64,000 bases of DNA from Ampelomyces quisqualis (GCA_018398575.1 JAGTXZ010000014.1:620001-684000); one strand, 5' to 3'. Numbered from the stretch's first letter, positions 22,473 through 35,516 are shown. Numbers and translations: made by a program. Notes: generated from the letters alone by a model not told the origin.

Positions 22473-23488
22473 TCAAATCTTCGCCTTCTCCCCCGCCCCC
22501 AACCGCTCAAACAATGGCGCCCCTCTACCCCCCCTAAACAATTCCAACATCTCCTTGCCCATCCACGCTTCCCTTGACTTCGCCAATCCCCTTTCCAAAT
22601 CCACAAACCTGTCCGCTTGGACAAAAATGCCTGCTCCATTACCCGCTTTTTGCGCATTGAACAGGTAGCACGCGGCCAGGGCGATGGATTCAGGCTTGTT
22701 GATGGGGACGCCCTGTTTTGCCATTTCGGCGGCGTACACGTCGGGCGGGGCAGCTATGCGGCGGTTATTGGCGGTAAGGATAGGGGTGACGGTGATGCCG
22801 GGGGCGACGACGGAGATGGAAATGGCGAGTTTAGCGGTTTCTTGTTTGAGGGCGCGCATGAGACCTACGACGGCTGTGATTGTGGAAATGTTTACATTAG
22901 AAGAAGGGTAGGAGGAGGTTGTTGGGTGGCGAGGGGAAAGCAAAGGACGTACCGTGTTTCGCAGCAGAATATAATGGCGCTCCTGCACTGGCTAGATAGC
23001 CTGCCAGACTTGCTGTCATGACGATTTCTCCGCCGTCACTTCCGTTCATCTTGAGATAGTAGATGGCAAGTTTTACGGTGTCGCTTGCGGCATCCATGTC
23101 CACATTCAGCACCCTCCTGTCTGGATCCTTTAATTGCCCTCTGTTGTCCAGCTCTTCATTGAAAAGTTGCTCGCCATGCTCTGCAATGCCAGCGTTGACA
23201 AACACACAGTCTATGCGACCGAATTTGGCATGTCCAGCAGCAAAACCAGCGCGTTGGGATGGCCAAGAGGTTATGTCGCGTGTGGAAATGGACGTTTGAC
23301 GAAGGATGCTGGAAGTTTGGGGGTGGAGGATTTCTATCCAGCATAACGAGATTGTGAGATTGGTTTAGAGAGGAGAGGAGGGTAGCGGTGGAGAGGCCAA
23401 TGCCGGACGATGAACCGGTAATCAGGAATGTTTTAGGTGTAGACTTCAATATCGTAAGTGCTTCGATTTTTGGAGTGAACAGAGCCAT
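22473..23488 (-). pseudogene. Short-chain dehydrogenase/reductase with a one-base frameshift
   Basis: The gene starts at ATG 23488 (MALFTPKIEALTIL). The Rossmann motif TGSSSGIG is followed by the second strand NLVMLDRNPP. Near 23275 the frame slips by one base. After that the protein continues as DITSW, CVFVNAGIAEHGEQLF (NAG motif), a helix before IVMTASLAGYLASAG, and the catalytic LYSAAKH (YxxxK). A 79-bp intron (22874-22952) then leads to AVVGLMRALKQE and SISVVAPGITVTPIL, ending at 22473. The classical SDR active-site set is thus present, and only the slip between 'HFHTR' and 'DITSW' breaks it. The cofactor is expected to be NAD(H), since Asp (MLDRN) ends the second strand. A sequencing error cannot be excluded. 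The substrate is unknown. Confidence 0.75.
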
Positions 23489-24256
23489 GATTAGGATCAA
23501 TATGAGAGATAGTGTGGCTGATTTTGGCGTCCCTGATGCAGGTTTAAAAAGGTATCAAAATATCCGCCTAAGGAGACGTGAACAATGTCAAGATAAAGCG
23601 TGTGCGTATAAGAATTTCTTCAGTCGATGGGCAAATATAAACTTTGAAGCTCATCTACATGGAGGGTGCTTAGAATGGAGCTAGGATGGAGAAAAGTGAA
23701 GTATTGCCAGTTGTTATGAAGCACGGGTCTTTACCTAGGTAACATGCCTGGACTCATGCGGGGTTCGGCTCACCAGCGCGAAGAGCCATGACTGACTCGA
23801 GCCCGGGCTACAGATAGACATGTTTGTGGATCTATTTTCAATGGCAGGATGTGTTTCTGCCGATGATAAAAGATTCAACTGTAGCACTTATCGATGTTCG
23901 ATTGTGTGATAGGTTTGTGGCAGAAAGTGCACGCGGTATCTCAAAGCACCCCTTCTGTAATTCGTCAGATAATGGTTCTTCTTTGATGAAGAGTAATGTG
24001 CGTGCCTATTGAACTCCAACATCTCTTCTTTTCAGTCCTGAACATAGAAGGCGCAAGTTCGCTCTCCCTCGGCGCACCAAACAAGGGAGGTCCGCACGTG
24101 TCAAGGGTCTAGACTAGCGCGCGGGCGCATGTGTGAAGCGTCAAGCGACACCGTGTCGGGAGCTCCAACTGCAACATTCAGAACCACGGCAACCACCTCA
24201 CTACTTGAATCCGCGCAACACCCCAAGGCCCCAGCGGAGGACGCCGAGTGTGCAAC
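23489..24256. other. Intergenic, no gene seen
   Basis: This region carries the divergent promoters of the dehydrogenase relic and the p24 gene. It has only short open frames. Confidence 0.5.
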
Positions 24257-25080
24257 ATGTGGAAGCCCTCAGTTCTCGTCGCCGCGGCGCTGGCGCTCCC
24301 CACGCAAGCACTGCACTTCTACCTCGACGGCGCGGTGCAAAAGTGCTTCTACGAGGAATTGCCCAAGGATACTTTAGTCGTTGGTACGACCTCTCCATCT
24401 CGCAGCAATCCGACTCCTAGCCGAACAATAAAAGTCTAACATGTATATAAAACCAGGCCACTACCAAGCCGAAGTGTGGTCCGACGCCTCCAAATCATAC
24501 ACCACCTCGGGCGACGTGGGCGTCTTCGTCACCGTCGAAGAAACCTTTGACAACAACCACCGTATCGTCGCCCAGCGCGGCAGTCAGCAAGGGAAATTCA
24601 CCTTCAGCGCCGCCGACTCGGGCCAACATCGCATCTGCGTGACGCCGCAGAACGTGCCGTCTAGCGGAGGCACGTGGCTGGGCACAGGCGTGCACGGCAC
24701 AGTGAAATTCACGCTCGACATGGCAATTGGCCAGACGAGCAAGATTGAAAGCACGGACAAGGAAAAGGTGCAGACGCTCGTGCAAAAGGTGCAGGATTTG
24801 AACAGTCGGTTGCAGGACGTGAGGCGCGAACAGGTGTTTCAACGCGTACGTTTTACAATCCATCCCTGGTCCCCGGGAATTTCCCATGCCCAACTTGGAC
24901 CGCCTATGGTGCTGACAAAGACGATAATAGGAACGTGAAGCCGAGTTCCGCGACCAGTCGGAAACGACAAACGCTCGTGTGGTCAGATGGATGATTATCC
25001 AACTCGTTGTTCTGGGCGTTACGTGCGCGTGGCAACTGTCGCATTTGCGCGCCTTCTTCATCAAGCAGAAGCTGACTTGA
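24257..25080 (+). CDS. p24/emp24 family ER-Golgi cargo receptor (Erp type), 221 aa
   Basis: Three exons, 24257-24383, 24457-24845 and 24931-25080, joined in phase. Domains in order are a signal peptide (MWKPSVLVAAALALPTQA) and a GOLD domain starting LHFYLDGAVQKCFYEELP. The two GOLD cysteines follow, C in KCFYEE and C in HRICVTP. After these come a coiled coil (EKVQTLVQKVQDLNSRLQDV), a single membrane helix (WMIIQLVVLGVTCAWQLSHL), and a short cytosolic tail AFFIKQKLT. The tail has the FF pair recognised by COPII and lysines near the end suited to COPI binding. p24 proteins cycle between ER and Golgi and sort GPI-anchored and other secretory cargo. The spacing matches yeast Erp1/Erp5/Erp6 more than Emp24. 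Confidence 0.93.
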
Positions 25081-25369
25081 GCTTGTTGGCACGATATTTG
25101 AGATGGGCGCAAGAGGCGAGGAAGGAGGAAAAGGGAAGCGATGCTGCCATGTGTAAGAGTGCATTGGGTTGTAGGATAAAATACCTAGGCGTTCATGAGA
25201 TGGTATGGGCTGGATGGACAGTCTTGGCGATTGATATTGGAATACAACAGAGTACACCACACCACATGCCAGACGTTAGTCACAATGATGCACGTTTTCG
25301 AACAATTGTGTTTCTTGCTATGGAGCAAGCGGCAACGGTAGTCCGAACCACTTCTACCTAGCCACACAC

Positions 25370-27361
25370 CTACTTCCTCATCCTCTTACTGCTCTGCTGA
25401 CTCGCCTGACTAAACACACTTGCACTCCTCTTATGCCCCAGCCCGCCGGCGCCCTGACTATTCGCGCGACTGTGCTGCACGCTACTCTCATCCTCGCCTT
25501 CGGCATCGACATCATCCAGCGCGACGTGGCGGCCTGCTCCATCGTCATCCTCGTCGCCTTCGGCATCGTCGTCGTCAACCTCGCGCTGCGCATCGTCTTC
25601 TTCTTCTCCTTCTTCTTCTTCTTCGTAGTTAGGATTATGGTCGTCCTCATCATTGTCCCCGTCGGCATCCACGTCCGGCGTGTTGTTCACTTCACTCTTC
25701 GGTTTCGGCGTCGAGCTCATACTGTCTTCGCCATTTGGTGGCTGTGAGGTCCGGCTGCTGCTTGTACCGCCTTCTTTCATGTTTTGCAGGACGCGGCACT
25801 CTCCTTCTTCCTTTTCGCGGATCTTGCGCACGTCGAGCAGTTTGCCGAGTTTAGTGATGAGAGACTCGAAGACTTCGCCGACTTTGGCGGTGGGGATGGG
25901 GATAACGTCTGGGATGCCTAGTTCTGCGAGCGCGGTGCCGATCTTCTGCGTTTGCACGTTGCTCTTGGCTTGCCGCATCTTAAGTAGCTTGTCTGCACCA
26001 AAAGTGACGCCAGATGTGAGACGGTCGTGCGTGGATACGTTGAAGCGGTGTTCTTGGTGGGGGGAGAGTTGCTTGACGGGCGTTTGAGGGACAGACTGTG
26101 AGGCCATGCTCTGCCGCCGATGTGCTGCTGAAAGTTGTGCCTGTGCTGATCCTGGAGTATGCACCATGTCATTTGCGCTGAGACTAAGTCTGCCGGGCCC
26201 TGTACCACCACCAGATGCGCGTTTCTTACTACGATCTTGCTGGAACAGTTGTTGGAACAGAGCCTGTAGGGCTTGCGATGATGTGAAAGCCTGAAGACCC
26301 GCTGAAACAGACTGATTTGGTTGTGGCGCGTCCAGTCTGGCACGCAGCTCATCCCGCTCTGCGTCAAGACGGTTGGCGGCCATGTTGATGCGCTGGAGCT
26401 CTGTAAGAAGGAATTCTTCCTCCCTGACCTCATCCATGCTGCGGTTCATCAGGGCTATTGCCAGGCCCTTGCGATTGCGCTCTGTGACTGGATCGAATTT
26501 GGAGAGCATTTCGTACGTGCTGTATTGCTCTGCATCCATGTGTACTTCCGGTATCCGTTGCTTCATCAGTTTTGCAGATATGTCGTAGAACCGCGCTTTG
26601 AGGTCTTCCAGCGATCGCTTTTTCGAGGGTGAAAACGGCATGGTAGCCAGCGCTTGGTCTGCCTCGCCGCTCGCGTTCTCTGAGCCGTCCTGACTGTCCC
26701 GGGAGGGTTGAAAGTCGTATCGATCCCAGACTATCGCCCAGCGGTATGAAAAGTCGCTGATCATCTGGAAAAGGTAGTCCGTCTCCTCCCTACTCCAGTC
26801 GTCGCTTCGAAGATAGGCATCGTATTCGTCGTCTGTAAACGTAGGCAGGTCGACCTTGACATCATACTTGGTGTATTCGGTACAGATATCGATATGCGCT
26901 TCGGTGCTGTTGCGATTCTGCATGGTCGTGTCGTCGGCTGCTTGTACGGGTGGTGCAGGAGCATGTTTGCGCCGCCAGTGCTTCAGGACGAGGCCGTCGC
27001 TGCGTACGGGATTCCTAAAGGGCTGCTGTTCCCTGCAACATATCAGCTAAAATTCCATGCATCCTCTTGCGCGAAGCGTACCATTTCTTCGCGGGACCCG
27101 TGTTTTGCCGTTTCGCTCGGTATGCTTTGGACTCTTCGTAGACCGCAACTGGAGGCGGCCGTTCGCCGTATAGCGCTGCAACTTCACGCGCAACACCAGC
27201 TACACTCCGCATTAGCGCATGCCCCATCTATCGAATGTCCTGCACGCACGAATCCGGCGCGACCCTCCTGCGGGCTTCGGTCGCTTCTGTATCGCTGCCT
27301 TGGGCACATCACCCCCCATCGGCAGCCCGAGCATGTCGCGAACATCGCGTCCCGACGTCAT
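25370..27361 (-). CDS. SWC4: SWR1/NuA4 complex subunit SWC4 (DMAP1 family), 630 aa
   Basis: Three exons on the minus strand: 27361-27250, 27199-27082 and 27032-25370, with introns of 50 and 49 bp in phase. The protein starts MTSGRDVRDMLGLPMGG, the usual SWC4/DMAP1 opening, followed by GPAKKWEQQPFRNPVRSDGL. The SANT-like DAMP domain appears around residues 125-205 (DDWSREETDYLFQMISDFSY, RWAIVWDRYDF). A helical region follows with LLTELQRINMAANRLDAE. Near the C-terminus there is a very acidic stretch (NYEEEEEGEEEDDAQREVDD), and the end is basic and Ser-rich (KRSASVFSQ). Swc4 is shared by SWR1, which loads H2A.Z, and the NuA4 acetyltransferase. It is nuclear. The convergent p24 gene ends about 290 bp away. 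Confidence 0.92.
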
Positions 27362-28101
27362 CGCGGAGCTGTTGAGTGTCGGTCTGGCAATGTGCGGTAG
27401 ATGTTAGAGGGCGTTGGTGATGGTTTGCAGGGATGTCGTGAAAAGTCATGTCGAGCTTCGAGGCTCGTTGCAACTTGCGACGTGCGGCTGGCGCGCCTCC
27501 CAAGTCCGAGCGTGCGTTCAACGATAGTCGCTCCCAGCACACCAAACTTGGACTAAGGCTCTCCACTGGGGAAGCACCACGTCACAGAGAGCGTTGTCTC
27601 CAAATCACGGGAGCCAAGTGAATTTTGAAGTGTTTCGTCAATTTTGTTCACCACTACTCTACCTAAATGTCGCCGGGACCCTCTACCCCTAGTTTATGAT
27701 AAACCGGGTCCCAAAACGACGATTCCTTTACATGCTATGTTTTCTCTGCTCTGATGAACACACAAAAAGATGAATGGTGAAATAAAAATGCCTGCTAAAC
27801 GGCCCTCTCCAATGGCGACGCCAGAAACGCCGTGGAAAAACGGACTGCGGGAACGCGCTGTCTGCTAATGCAACACAGCGCAGAGTCGTCAAGTCGAAGA
27901 AGATGATGAAATGAAGGCGGTCCGGTTGTTGGTCGTCATAAGTATTACCCATGGAAAGAGATTTTGGAGGCCATCTATCAATCATTACAAGATACCTATA
28001 CAGGAAGAAACAGCGTACGTGGCCGGGGAAATGGTCGCTCAAGAATGGACTCCAGAATGCAGCGCAAAGGGACGTGAGTCGGACGAGTCGGGCGGAATAT
28101 A
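27362..28101. other. Intergenic between SWC4 start and casein kinase 3' end
   Basis: It holds the SWC4 promoter and the casein kinase 3' UTR. No coding sequence is evident. Confidence 0.5.
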
Positions 28102-29602
28102 CTATTTCCCGGCGCCGCAGCAGAGAACATTCATAAGCTTTTGCATTACACTGGGCTTTTCGGGCTGTTGCTGCCGGGGTTGTGGGGCGTTCGGGCTCGC
28201 TGCTGGTCCTGCGCGGTTGGCCGATGCCAGGTTCGGTTGGCTGTGCTGGAACTGCGCCTGCGTGGAAGATGCCTCGGGTGGTGCCAGCTCTCCCATGCTC
28301 TTCCTCTTGATCTGCGAGTCGCGCTGTATGTTGTCCCTTGGGCTTCTTCCTGGCTGGGCTCGCGTTGCTCCGGGCTTCGGGAGAGGCTCATTTAAACGGT
28401 GGTGATCGATGGGAAGGTGAGTCTTGTTCTGCCTGTGGGGCTGGCCATGGACGTTAACGGCTGTCGACGAGTTTTGATGAATGTTGGAGTTGTGCATCTG
28501 CTGAACGGCCGCAGTTGGGTGTGCCTTCATGACCTCCCAGCCCTTGCCGTTGTTCAGCTTCATCCAGTCGTAGTCGCCATCCTCGATCTCCCCAGTGCTC
28601 TTGAGCGCCTGGGTGAAGAGCTCGCGCAGGTAGTCGTAATCGGGCGTGTCCTCAAATCCGAGATTGCGCACGTAGCTGAGGTACTTGTTGAACTCCTCTG
28701 CGCTGAGTTAGCATCGATTCAAGTTCTTGTGTGTGACCAACTTACCAGGAAAGCTGTCACAGAGGTCTTTGATGGGAGTTGTCTGCTTCTTCTCCCCAAT
28801 CTTTTCGTACTTTTGCTTGTTTGTCGCAGCCTTCAAACCCTGCCATGGCAGACCCCCGCGCAGGAAGTACATAAAAACGTGACCTAGAGCCTCGAGATCG
28901 TCACGACGGGATTGTTCGCGTCCCAAATGGGTGTTGATACTCATGTAACGAGCGGTGCCAGAGAGCGACTTGCGTTCCCTGTAGGGAATGTGCTGCTTCG
29001 TCTTGGGGTCACGGTATTGTTTGGCCATTCCGAAGTCGACCACGTGGATGACATTGGCGCTCTTGGAACCTGGACGGCCGATGAGAAAGTTGTCGGGCTT
29101 GATGTCACGGTAGATGAGGTTCTTTTCGTGGATGGTTTGCACTCTTGACAGCTGGACAGGGTCAGCGCATGCGAAGGGTTGGACTTTGGTAAGCATACCA
29201 TCTGCTTCGCTACCATAACAACCGTCTTGATGGAGAACTTCCTGTTGCAGTGGTCGAACAGGTCTTCCAAGCTGGGACCGAGCAGGTCGATGACCAGGAT
29301 GTTGTGTAGGCCCTCCTGGCCAAAGTAATAGACATTAGGGATCCCGGCTGCAGCATGTCAGTTGATGTTGACGGAAGAGACTGCAAGGGGCACTCACGGC
29401 AGCCCACGAGGATCTTGTACGTGCGGTACTCGTCGCGCAGCTGAGGAGCATCGCTCTTGCGCGGCTCGAACTTGATCGCGACTTGCTGCTGGTTGAGCAG
29501 GTTGGTGCCCTCGAAAATGACGCCGAAGCTGCCCTCGCCGATCTTCTTTCCGACGCGATAGTGGACGCCCACGACGTTGGACGAGCTGCTGCCGCTGGCC
29601 AT
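28102..29602 (-). CDS. YCK: Casein kinase 1, Yck type (membrane-associated), 451 aa
   Basis: Four exons: 29602-29398, 29347-29199, 29151-28746 and 28697-28102; introns are 47-50 bp and all phases fit. Kinase landmarks are GVHYRVGKKIGEGSFGVIFE (glycine loop), VAIKFEPRK (ATP lysine), EYRTYKILVGCPGIPNVYYF, IYRDIKPDNFLIG (catalytic loop), VVDFGMAKQY (DFG) and SLSGTARYMSINTHLGREQS (the CK1-specific SIN form of APE). The C-terminal half is Gln/Pro/Ser/Asn-rich. It ends MNVLCCGAGK, whose Cys-Cys pair matches the palmitoylation site that anchors Yck kinases to the plasma membrane, here four residues from the end. Yck kinases act in growth, septation, nutrient signalling and endocytosis. It is not the Hrr25 type, which lacks the cysteine tail. 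Confidence 0.93.
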
Positions 29603-30647
29603 GGCGGAGGGGGATCACGGGATTTCGGGGTTGGGGTGGGGGGGGAGGGGGGGAAGGTGTCGGTGGAGCAGGACGAGAGAGACCGCAGCCGTCTCCGGGG
29701 GTCCTTGGGGGCTGTACAGCCGACGGGCGAGGCGCCTCACGAGTCCACGGGCAAGGCCGAGCGACGGTGCGGCAGCGGCGGCGGAGAAGGCACGGAGGAG
29801 AAGAATGGAGCGCGTGAGTGTGCGGAGTGGGAGAGGCAGGGAGACGAGAGATCAGCAGCGCGGTGGGAAAAGGCTGGTGAAGGGGGCGCCTGCGCTGCCA
29901 ACTGGCTGGGATCCGGTTAGCGTGGCGGCGTGGCCGAGAAGGGTCAAGCTGCAGAAAGCACTGTGATTCCAATGTTACCAGTCGAGGACGGAGTACTGCC
30001 TACTCCGTCCCAGCACCAGTCTGATTGCGGACGAGCACATGACACCGTCGCCGCCGCTGTCCCGCACGCTGTCTGCTGTTGCGGACATGTCACACGGCGT
30101 GCGTGGTACTGTGTGCGAGGGCGTGTTTGGCCAGCCCAGCCTCGCCATTTCGTCCCATGTCCTGCTGTCACAGTGTTGTCACTCTGCCGTGCGGCGTGCC
30201 GTGCGACCTGTTCACCTTCGCCAGCCGCTGCAGCTCATCTCCGTCGCGAGTCACGACTCCAAGGCTGCTTGTTTGCGCGCCATGCCATTTCCGCTCGTTC
30301 GTCGGCCTGCTGTGAGTGGCGCGGAAACCTCCCGCCGTCCTCCTTCGCTCGGGCCCACTTGGCGCCCGCGCTCGCCCTCGCGAAATGAACCGTCTTGTGC
30401 AATCATGTGAACCGCCGGTCCAGACCATGGATGCATGGATAGCATTTGTGCCAGTCCGTGTAGGATTTGGTTGTGGCATGTACAGTATGAAATGGAGCAT
30501 GTGCAGTCTGATGGTTGACCTCTGATGGTCGACTAGCCACTGACAGCTGTCAGACCTGTCAATCCGTAGAGAATGTACATAGTAGCCGCTCTGTACGACT
30601 TGGTTGTGGAAAACGCCATGCCCAATGCTTGCCTTCCTCCGATATGC
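29603..30647. other. Long 5' region of the casein kinase gene
   Basis: About 1 kb of GC-rich intergenic DNA between two minus-strand genes. A G-rich tract follows the start codon side at about 29628-29660. No coding sequence is evident. Confidence 0.5.
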
Positions 30648-33600
30648 TCAAGAATCGCGCATTTCCACATCCTCGCCACCGTCTGCCACACTCTCCACGT
30701 CTCCCTCAAACATGTCCGAAGCCGCTTCCTCGACGGCGGTTGTAGCATCTTCGGGAGCTTGACCTGCCTTGGTACCCTCATCAATCTCGGCTGCTTGAGC
30801 ATGTTGCTGATTCGCTTCGAGTTGTCGTGCCTGTCGTTCTACCTCCGCCTTGTATGCTTTTTCGCCTACCTCCTGGGCTGATCTGTACCAATCTTCGAGC
30901 CGATGCTTCGCAATGTGCTCGCGCAAGACATCATCGTCAAGAAGGTTGTCCTTGATTATGGGCTCGCGAAGGTCTTCTGACGCAAACCTGACGCACAGCT
31001 CGCCGTGCGTAGCACCAGAGCCGAGAACATTCTCAAGACGTGGAGGCGATACCATCCTTAGCATGTTTGTGTCTGAGGCCATGTTAGTGAATGTAAACGA
31101 CAATCATAAGCAAGCTCCTTCGAACAATTGCCTATGGCTTCACGCATGAGAAGAGAAAGCTCTGGAACTTACCATTCGAAAGATGGACTCCCCGGAACGT
31201 CCACGCGAGATTCGTACTGAGCAGAAATTCTTCCAGCTGGGCGTCGGAGACATGCTTTGTTTGGTTGATCTCGGCCCAGTTGTCCTTGATGCACAGCCGC
31301 TTCCACACAAGCTTTAGCAATCCGTCGCGTGTAGTCCTGTGGATATCGTGCCAGTTCTGCATGAGGACGCGCAAGGCGTAGACAAATTCACTGCCGTTCA
31401 TCAAAGCGTCCCCTCCGTCAGCGTCCATGAGGGTAAGAATATCTACCATAAGGGCAGGATCGATAACCCTGTGGCGAATGAGGTTCTCGAATCCTTCTTT
31501 GAGAATAGACTGATGTGCTGGTCGATCTCGGAGACGTCCTTGGCCATATTGCGCCATGAGGAGATCAACTGCGGACTCCTCATCCAGAGCTCCTGTGATT
31601 GTAGGCAGCAGTTGCTCGTAAACCTCTTCTTGCATTTTGGCATATTCAAGCTGATTTTCCGTGCTTGCGAACCTGACATCGCGCAATTTCTGTACTTTGG
31701 TCTTTTGAGTCGGTTCATGGACTGCCTCCTGGACTGCGCCTTGCTTTGTCTCCTTCTTGCACAGCATCGCCAGTTTGGCAATCGAAAGTTGAACTCGTTG
31801 ACACCAGGCATTCGTTTCTTGCTTCGAGGCCGCATCAAACAAAGACGCGGCCGCCGCTTCGTAATTTTTCTCGCCGACGACTTCATTGATCCAGCCCAGC
31901 CGTGCACGAGATGGCTCTGCTCTCAGGAATTTGGTCAAGGCCGGCTGATTGAGGTATTCCTTGGTGAAGAGCTGCGCAGCCTGGTTTTGTTGGATGTACT
32001 TTGCGTAGAACGCTTCGGCCCAGTCATCACCGTATATCTCAAAGTAGCGACTAATGCGCTCTTTGATGCGATTCAGTTTGACCGTGCTCTCAGCTTGCTC
32101 CATCTTGCTTCGCGTGCTAGCCTTCTCAGACTCGAGCCAATTTGTCTCGTCCCAGACCAGATCAACAAGAGTGGCCATATCATGGTATTGTTCCGCAAGC
32201 TTCATGCCGTCAGTCGCTAGACCAATTTCCATCAAACCAATTATGTGTGAGGGTCGAACATTTGTGTTCCATTCGTTTCGCAGACTACGTCCTGTCTCTC
32301 GAACCTTTTCTTCACTCTGCTCGAGTGCCCACTGGAAGCGTTCTATGTGCGTCTGGCAGCCAATCTTCACGAGCCGAGGGTTGTCTTTTCCGATCTTCTG
32401 TGCAAGGCCTTCTTGGTAGCCTTCCTCGTAATTGGTCACAGCCAGATTGCGCCCTACATCGACAAGGCTTCGGATTGAGCTGACAATGTTATGCGAAGAA
32501 GTCCAAAAATGTGGTAGAAGGTCGTAACCATGCCCTGGTTTCAGAACGCCGTCTTCGAGCGAACCGGGGTCGAGATCATAAGCTTCAATATTGGATTGTC
32601 GAAATTCGAATGCGGCCTCTAAACTGACGAGCATCACATCGTTACCCTCGCTGAGACGCTGCATAACGGGTGGCTGCTCCTTGTTGCCGTCCTTGATGTA
32701 GAATGTACGTAGATGGAACCAACCCCAGGGAATGAGGGAGCTGATCCGATCGACATCTTTCAAAAAGAAGTTGCGGATGTAGTCTGTCTCACCGATATCT
32801 GGCTGGATCGGCGTCTTGAATCGTTCATGTAAGGCCTTGATGATATCCGCCATGAGGATGTTGTCTGGATACGACTCTGGATGAAGCTGCTTGTCTTGCT
32901 GCTTATCCTGGTACCAAAGCCACAACTTGTGTGCTGCAGCGAGCTTTTCAGCCTGCCCTAACAGATGCCATCTAGTGGTATACGCAAGCTGGGGGTAGTC
33001 GGATCGGAGATGGTTTATCAAAGTACGCAGTGCCGTAGCTCGGGTCTGAAACTGGTCGTCCAGGCTAGAGGTTACTTTGTCCAAGTACGGGTAGGACGAA
33101 CTTAATATGCCGGAAGTAATTGCAATAGCAGCTTGCGCGATCTCGTCGTCCGAGAAAGAGAACCGTGACTTGACGGAAAAATCTAGCAGTTTAGCTGAAG
33201 CGGTACTGAAAAAGGTGGCTTGCTCTAGCTTGCTGCGCGCCGTGACTCTGAGCCTATCCTCGTCTTTGTCGTCCGTTGTCGGTGGTTGGGCGCTTATCAC
33301 AGTAATGCCGAATCCTTGAACGAAGATCAGAGCTGTCGCTCGCTTCTCTTTCTTGTTTCCTTCCTCCAAGGCATGGCCAGAAAACACTACGGCTGGATCT
33401 TGGTGGAAGTACAGGGTGTCTTGGAAGGGTAGGGTCGCGCACCCTGAATCTAGCAGCAGTTGGTTCTCAGGACTTTCCTCTGGTTGAGCAAGCGACGCAA
33501 CGCAGATAGCTCCCGGAAATTGCACAAATGCGGTATGCCCAGGATAGGGCAGCAAAAGGGTGCCAGTAGGTTCCTTCAGTAGCTGCGGCTGCTGGAATTT

Positions 33601-34958
33601 GTTGAGTGGTATAGCCCTCGTAACGATCGCGCCCGGTGTTGAAAGCTCCACCTCTAGCAGGGAATAGTGTAGCGATTCTGGACCAGAAGACGCGACAAGC
33701 ACTAAGAGGCTGGTGGAATGTTGTGACCGCTGCTCTTCCATAATCGCAAAATCCAGGACATGAACTTTGTGAAGGTTGCGAGCTTCCGGGGAAGCCTTTG
33801 CTTGGACCGCGGAGGCAATGTCAGCCTGTGTTTCCGTTTCGCAAACGAAGTTGTGTTGTCCAGACCAGCTCAGACTCCACTGCTGGAACAGGCCTGTGCT
33901 GGTCACTGTGATGACCTCCATTTGTCCTTTTGACTCGGACTGGCGCGCCTTGACCGACGCAATGCTTTTTCGAATTCCACCTCCCAAAAGGCCCTTGAGG
34001 CTGAAGAAGCTTCCGTTTGAGCTGCTGGGCGCATTTAGTATTGTGGCAGAAACGCCTGGTCTGCCCTGCGAGTCTCGAAGCGTCAAATGCGCAAGCCGGC
34101 CACTACTCGAAACGAGAACAAAGCCGGCGTGCTCAATGTCCACCAGATCAGTTATGGTCTCGCCAGAGTAGAGCTTCACAGAACCTTCGGCAGCTTGGTG
34201 GCGTTGTGGGTAGAGGTTGCGAGCTTCGGCGTCATCAATGCTCTCCCAGAATGCAATCTTGCCCGTCGACGGTGCAACGGCGACGACACCAAAATCGTTG
34301 GTGGGCCCATTGCGGACGATTGAGCCGAGCGGAAGGGGGTCCGAGGGTCGAAGACTGAAAGGTAGCGATAGTGCAACGACTTCAGGGGTCAGCTCCGCGT
34401 TGTAGTCCCATGCGAGAGCGCGATCGTGTGTGAGCGCGAGGGCAAGGCCGGCGGAGGAGAGAGCGGTTGCACGGTACGGACCTTGTTGTCTGTGTTAGCT
34501 GGCGATGTTGGCGCAGGCACCACATGGGCAGCGAGACGTACTTCGGAGGAGCTGATTGGGGAAGCTTGGCAGTTTCTTGAAGCTGTAGTTTGCATTCTTG
34601 GTCTGTTGATTGCGCGTGGTCAGCGGAGTCCTGTCTCCAGAGCGCTTCGGCATGGGCTGACCAGGTACAGAGAATTGTCCTCCTTCGCAGTGCGCTTCGG
34701 GGGCGCCTTCTTCTCGCGGACGGGCATGTCAACAACAACCATCGAGTTCTCCGCGCTGCTATAGCCCACGTGCCCGTTCGTCAACGCGCTCCCATGTTCA
34801 TTGGCATGCGCATCTTCTTTCCCCACAAAGCCCGCGTCGCTGAGCTTGCTACGCTTGCGGCGCGGTTGCGGCTGCAGTCCTTCAGAGCTGCGCTGGCGGC
34901 GCCGGGGGTTTCGCAAAGAGCTGCGCGCGCTCTGCACAGATACCTCGGGGGAGAACAT
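30648..34958 (-). CDS. NUP133: Nucleoporin NUP133, 1363 aa
   Basis: Four exons: 34958-34662, 34602-34542, 34481-31173 and 31072-30648. The phases sum correctly, giving one frame of 1364 codons including the stop. The N-terminus is basic and disordered (MFSPEVSVQSARSSLRNPRR, ...RRKRSKLSD), then DNSLYL/TKNANYSFKKLPSFPN enters the beta-propeller (blades to about residue 500). The C-terminal half is all-helical: IRNFFLKDVDRISSLIPWGW, GVLKPGHGYDLLPHFWTSSH, then the stack ending near AWTFRGVHLSN and the last exon VSPPRLENVLGSGATHGELC. Nup133 sits in the Y-complex (Nup84 complex) scaffold of the nuclear pore and binds membrane through its propeller. Intron 1 uses a gtcagc donor; it is chosen because it alone joins YL to TKN in phase. 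The tail is acidic (DVESVADGGEDVEM). Confidence 0.9.
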
Positions 34959-35516
34959 GGCGGCGCAAGATAGACTCGGCGGAAAACGCGATGATGCGCG
35001 CCGTGGTTGGTGTTGTTCCGGCGCTGCGCAGTGTGGTTGACAGCTCACGATGCGCTGTTGACGAAACTCAATGACTGGACAGGGATGGCCTGAGGGACGC
35101 CGCTAGGCTCACGGAGTTAACCTGGCACATAGATGTACCAAAACACCTGAGCGCCACCTTCACTGCCATTTCGCCACATTGGCTGAGCAACCTGTCCTGA
35201 TGTCAACACCATTTATTCGGTGAATAAAACCTTCTTCATCGCTGCCTGTGCAACGAGTGGCTGGAGGCTGGAACCTGTTCGAGGACCAGACACTGTTGCA
35301 GTGCCTCATAGGCTCATACCAGAGGGCTCATGTCATGGCTTCATTACATCAAGACCAATGGTTACAATGAGTTCATCAATCATGCTGCAATCGTAGCTTT
35401 GTATCCCTGGATGTTTGCGCCGATTACCATGCTTCTAAATCTCGCAACACCTTGTCAATCATGCCCACCAGCGCCTAATATGCAAGCCCCAACATACATG
35501 TCCCTTGTCCGGTTCA
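34959..35516. other. Intergenic between NUP133 start and DRE2 3' end
   Basis: It holds the NUP133 promoter and the DRE2 3' UTR. No coding sequence is evident. Confidence 0.5.

Noticed and set aside
25378..25668. Repetitive Lys/Glu/Thr open frame
   Set aside because: It is an out-of-frame reading of the acidic tail of SWC4.
30039..30410. Plus-strand open frames upstream of the casein kinase
   Set aside because: They have no protein-like pattern or splice context and sit in a GC-rich promoter.
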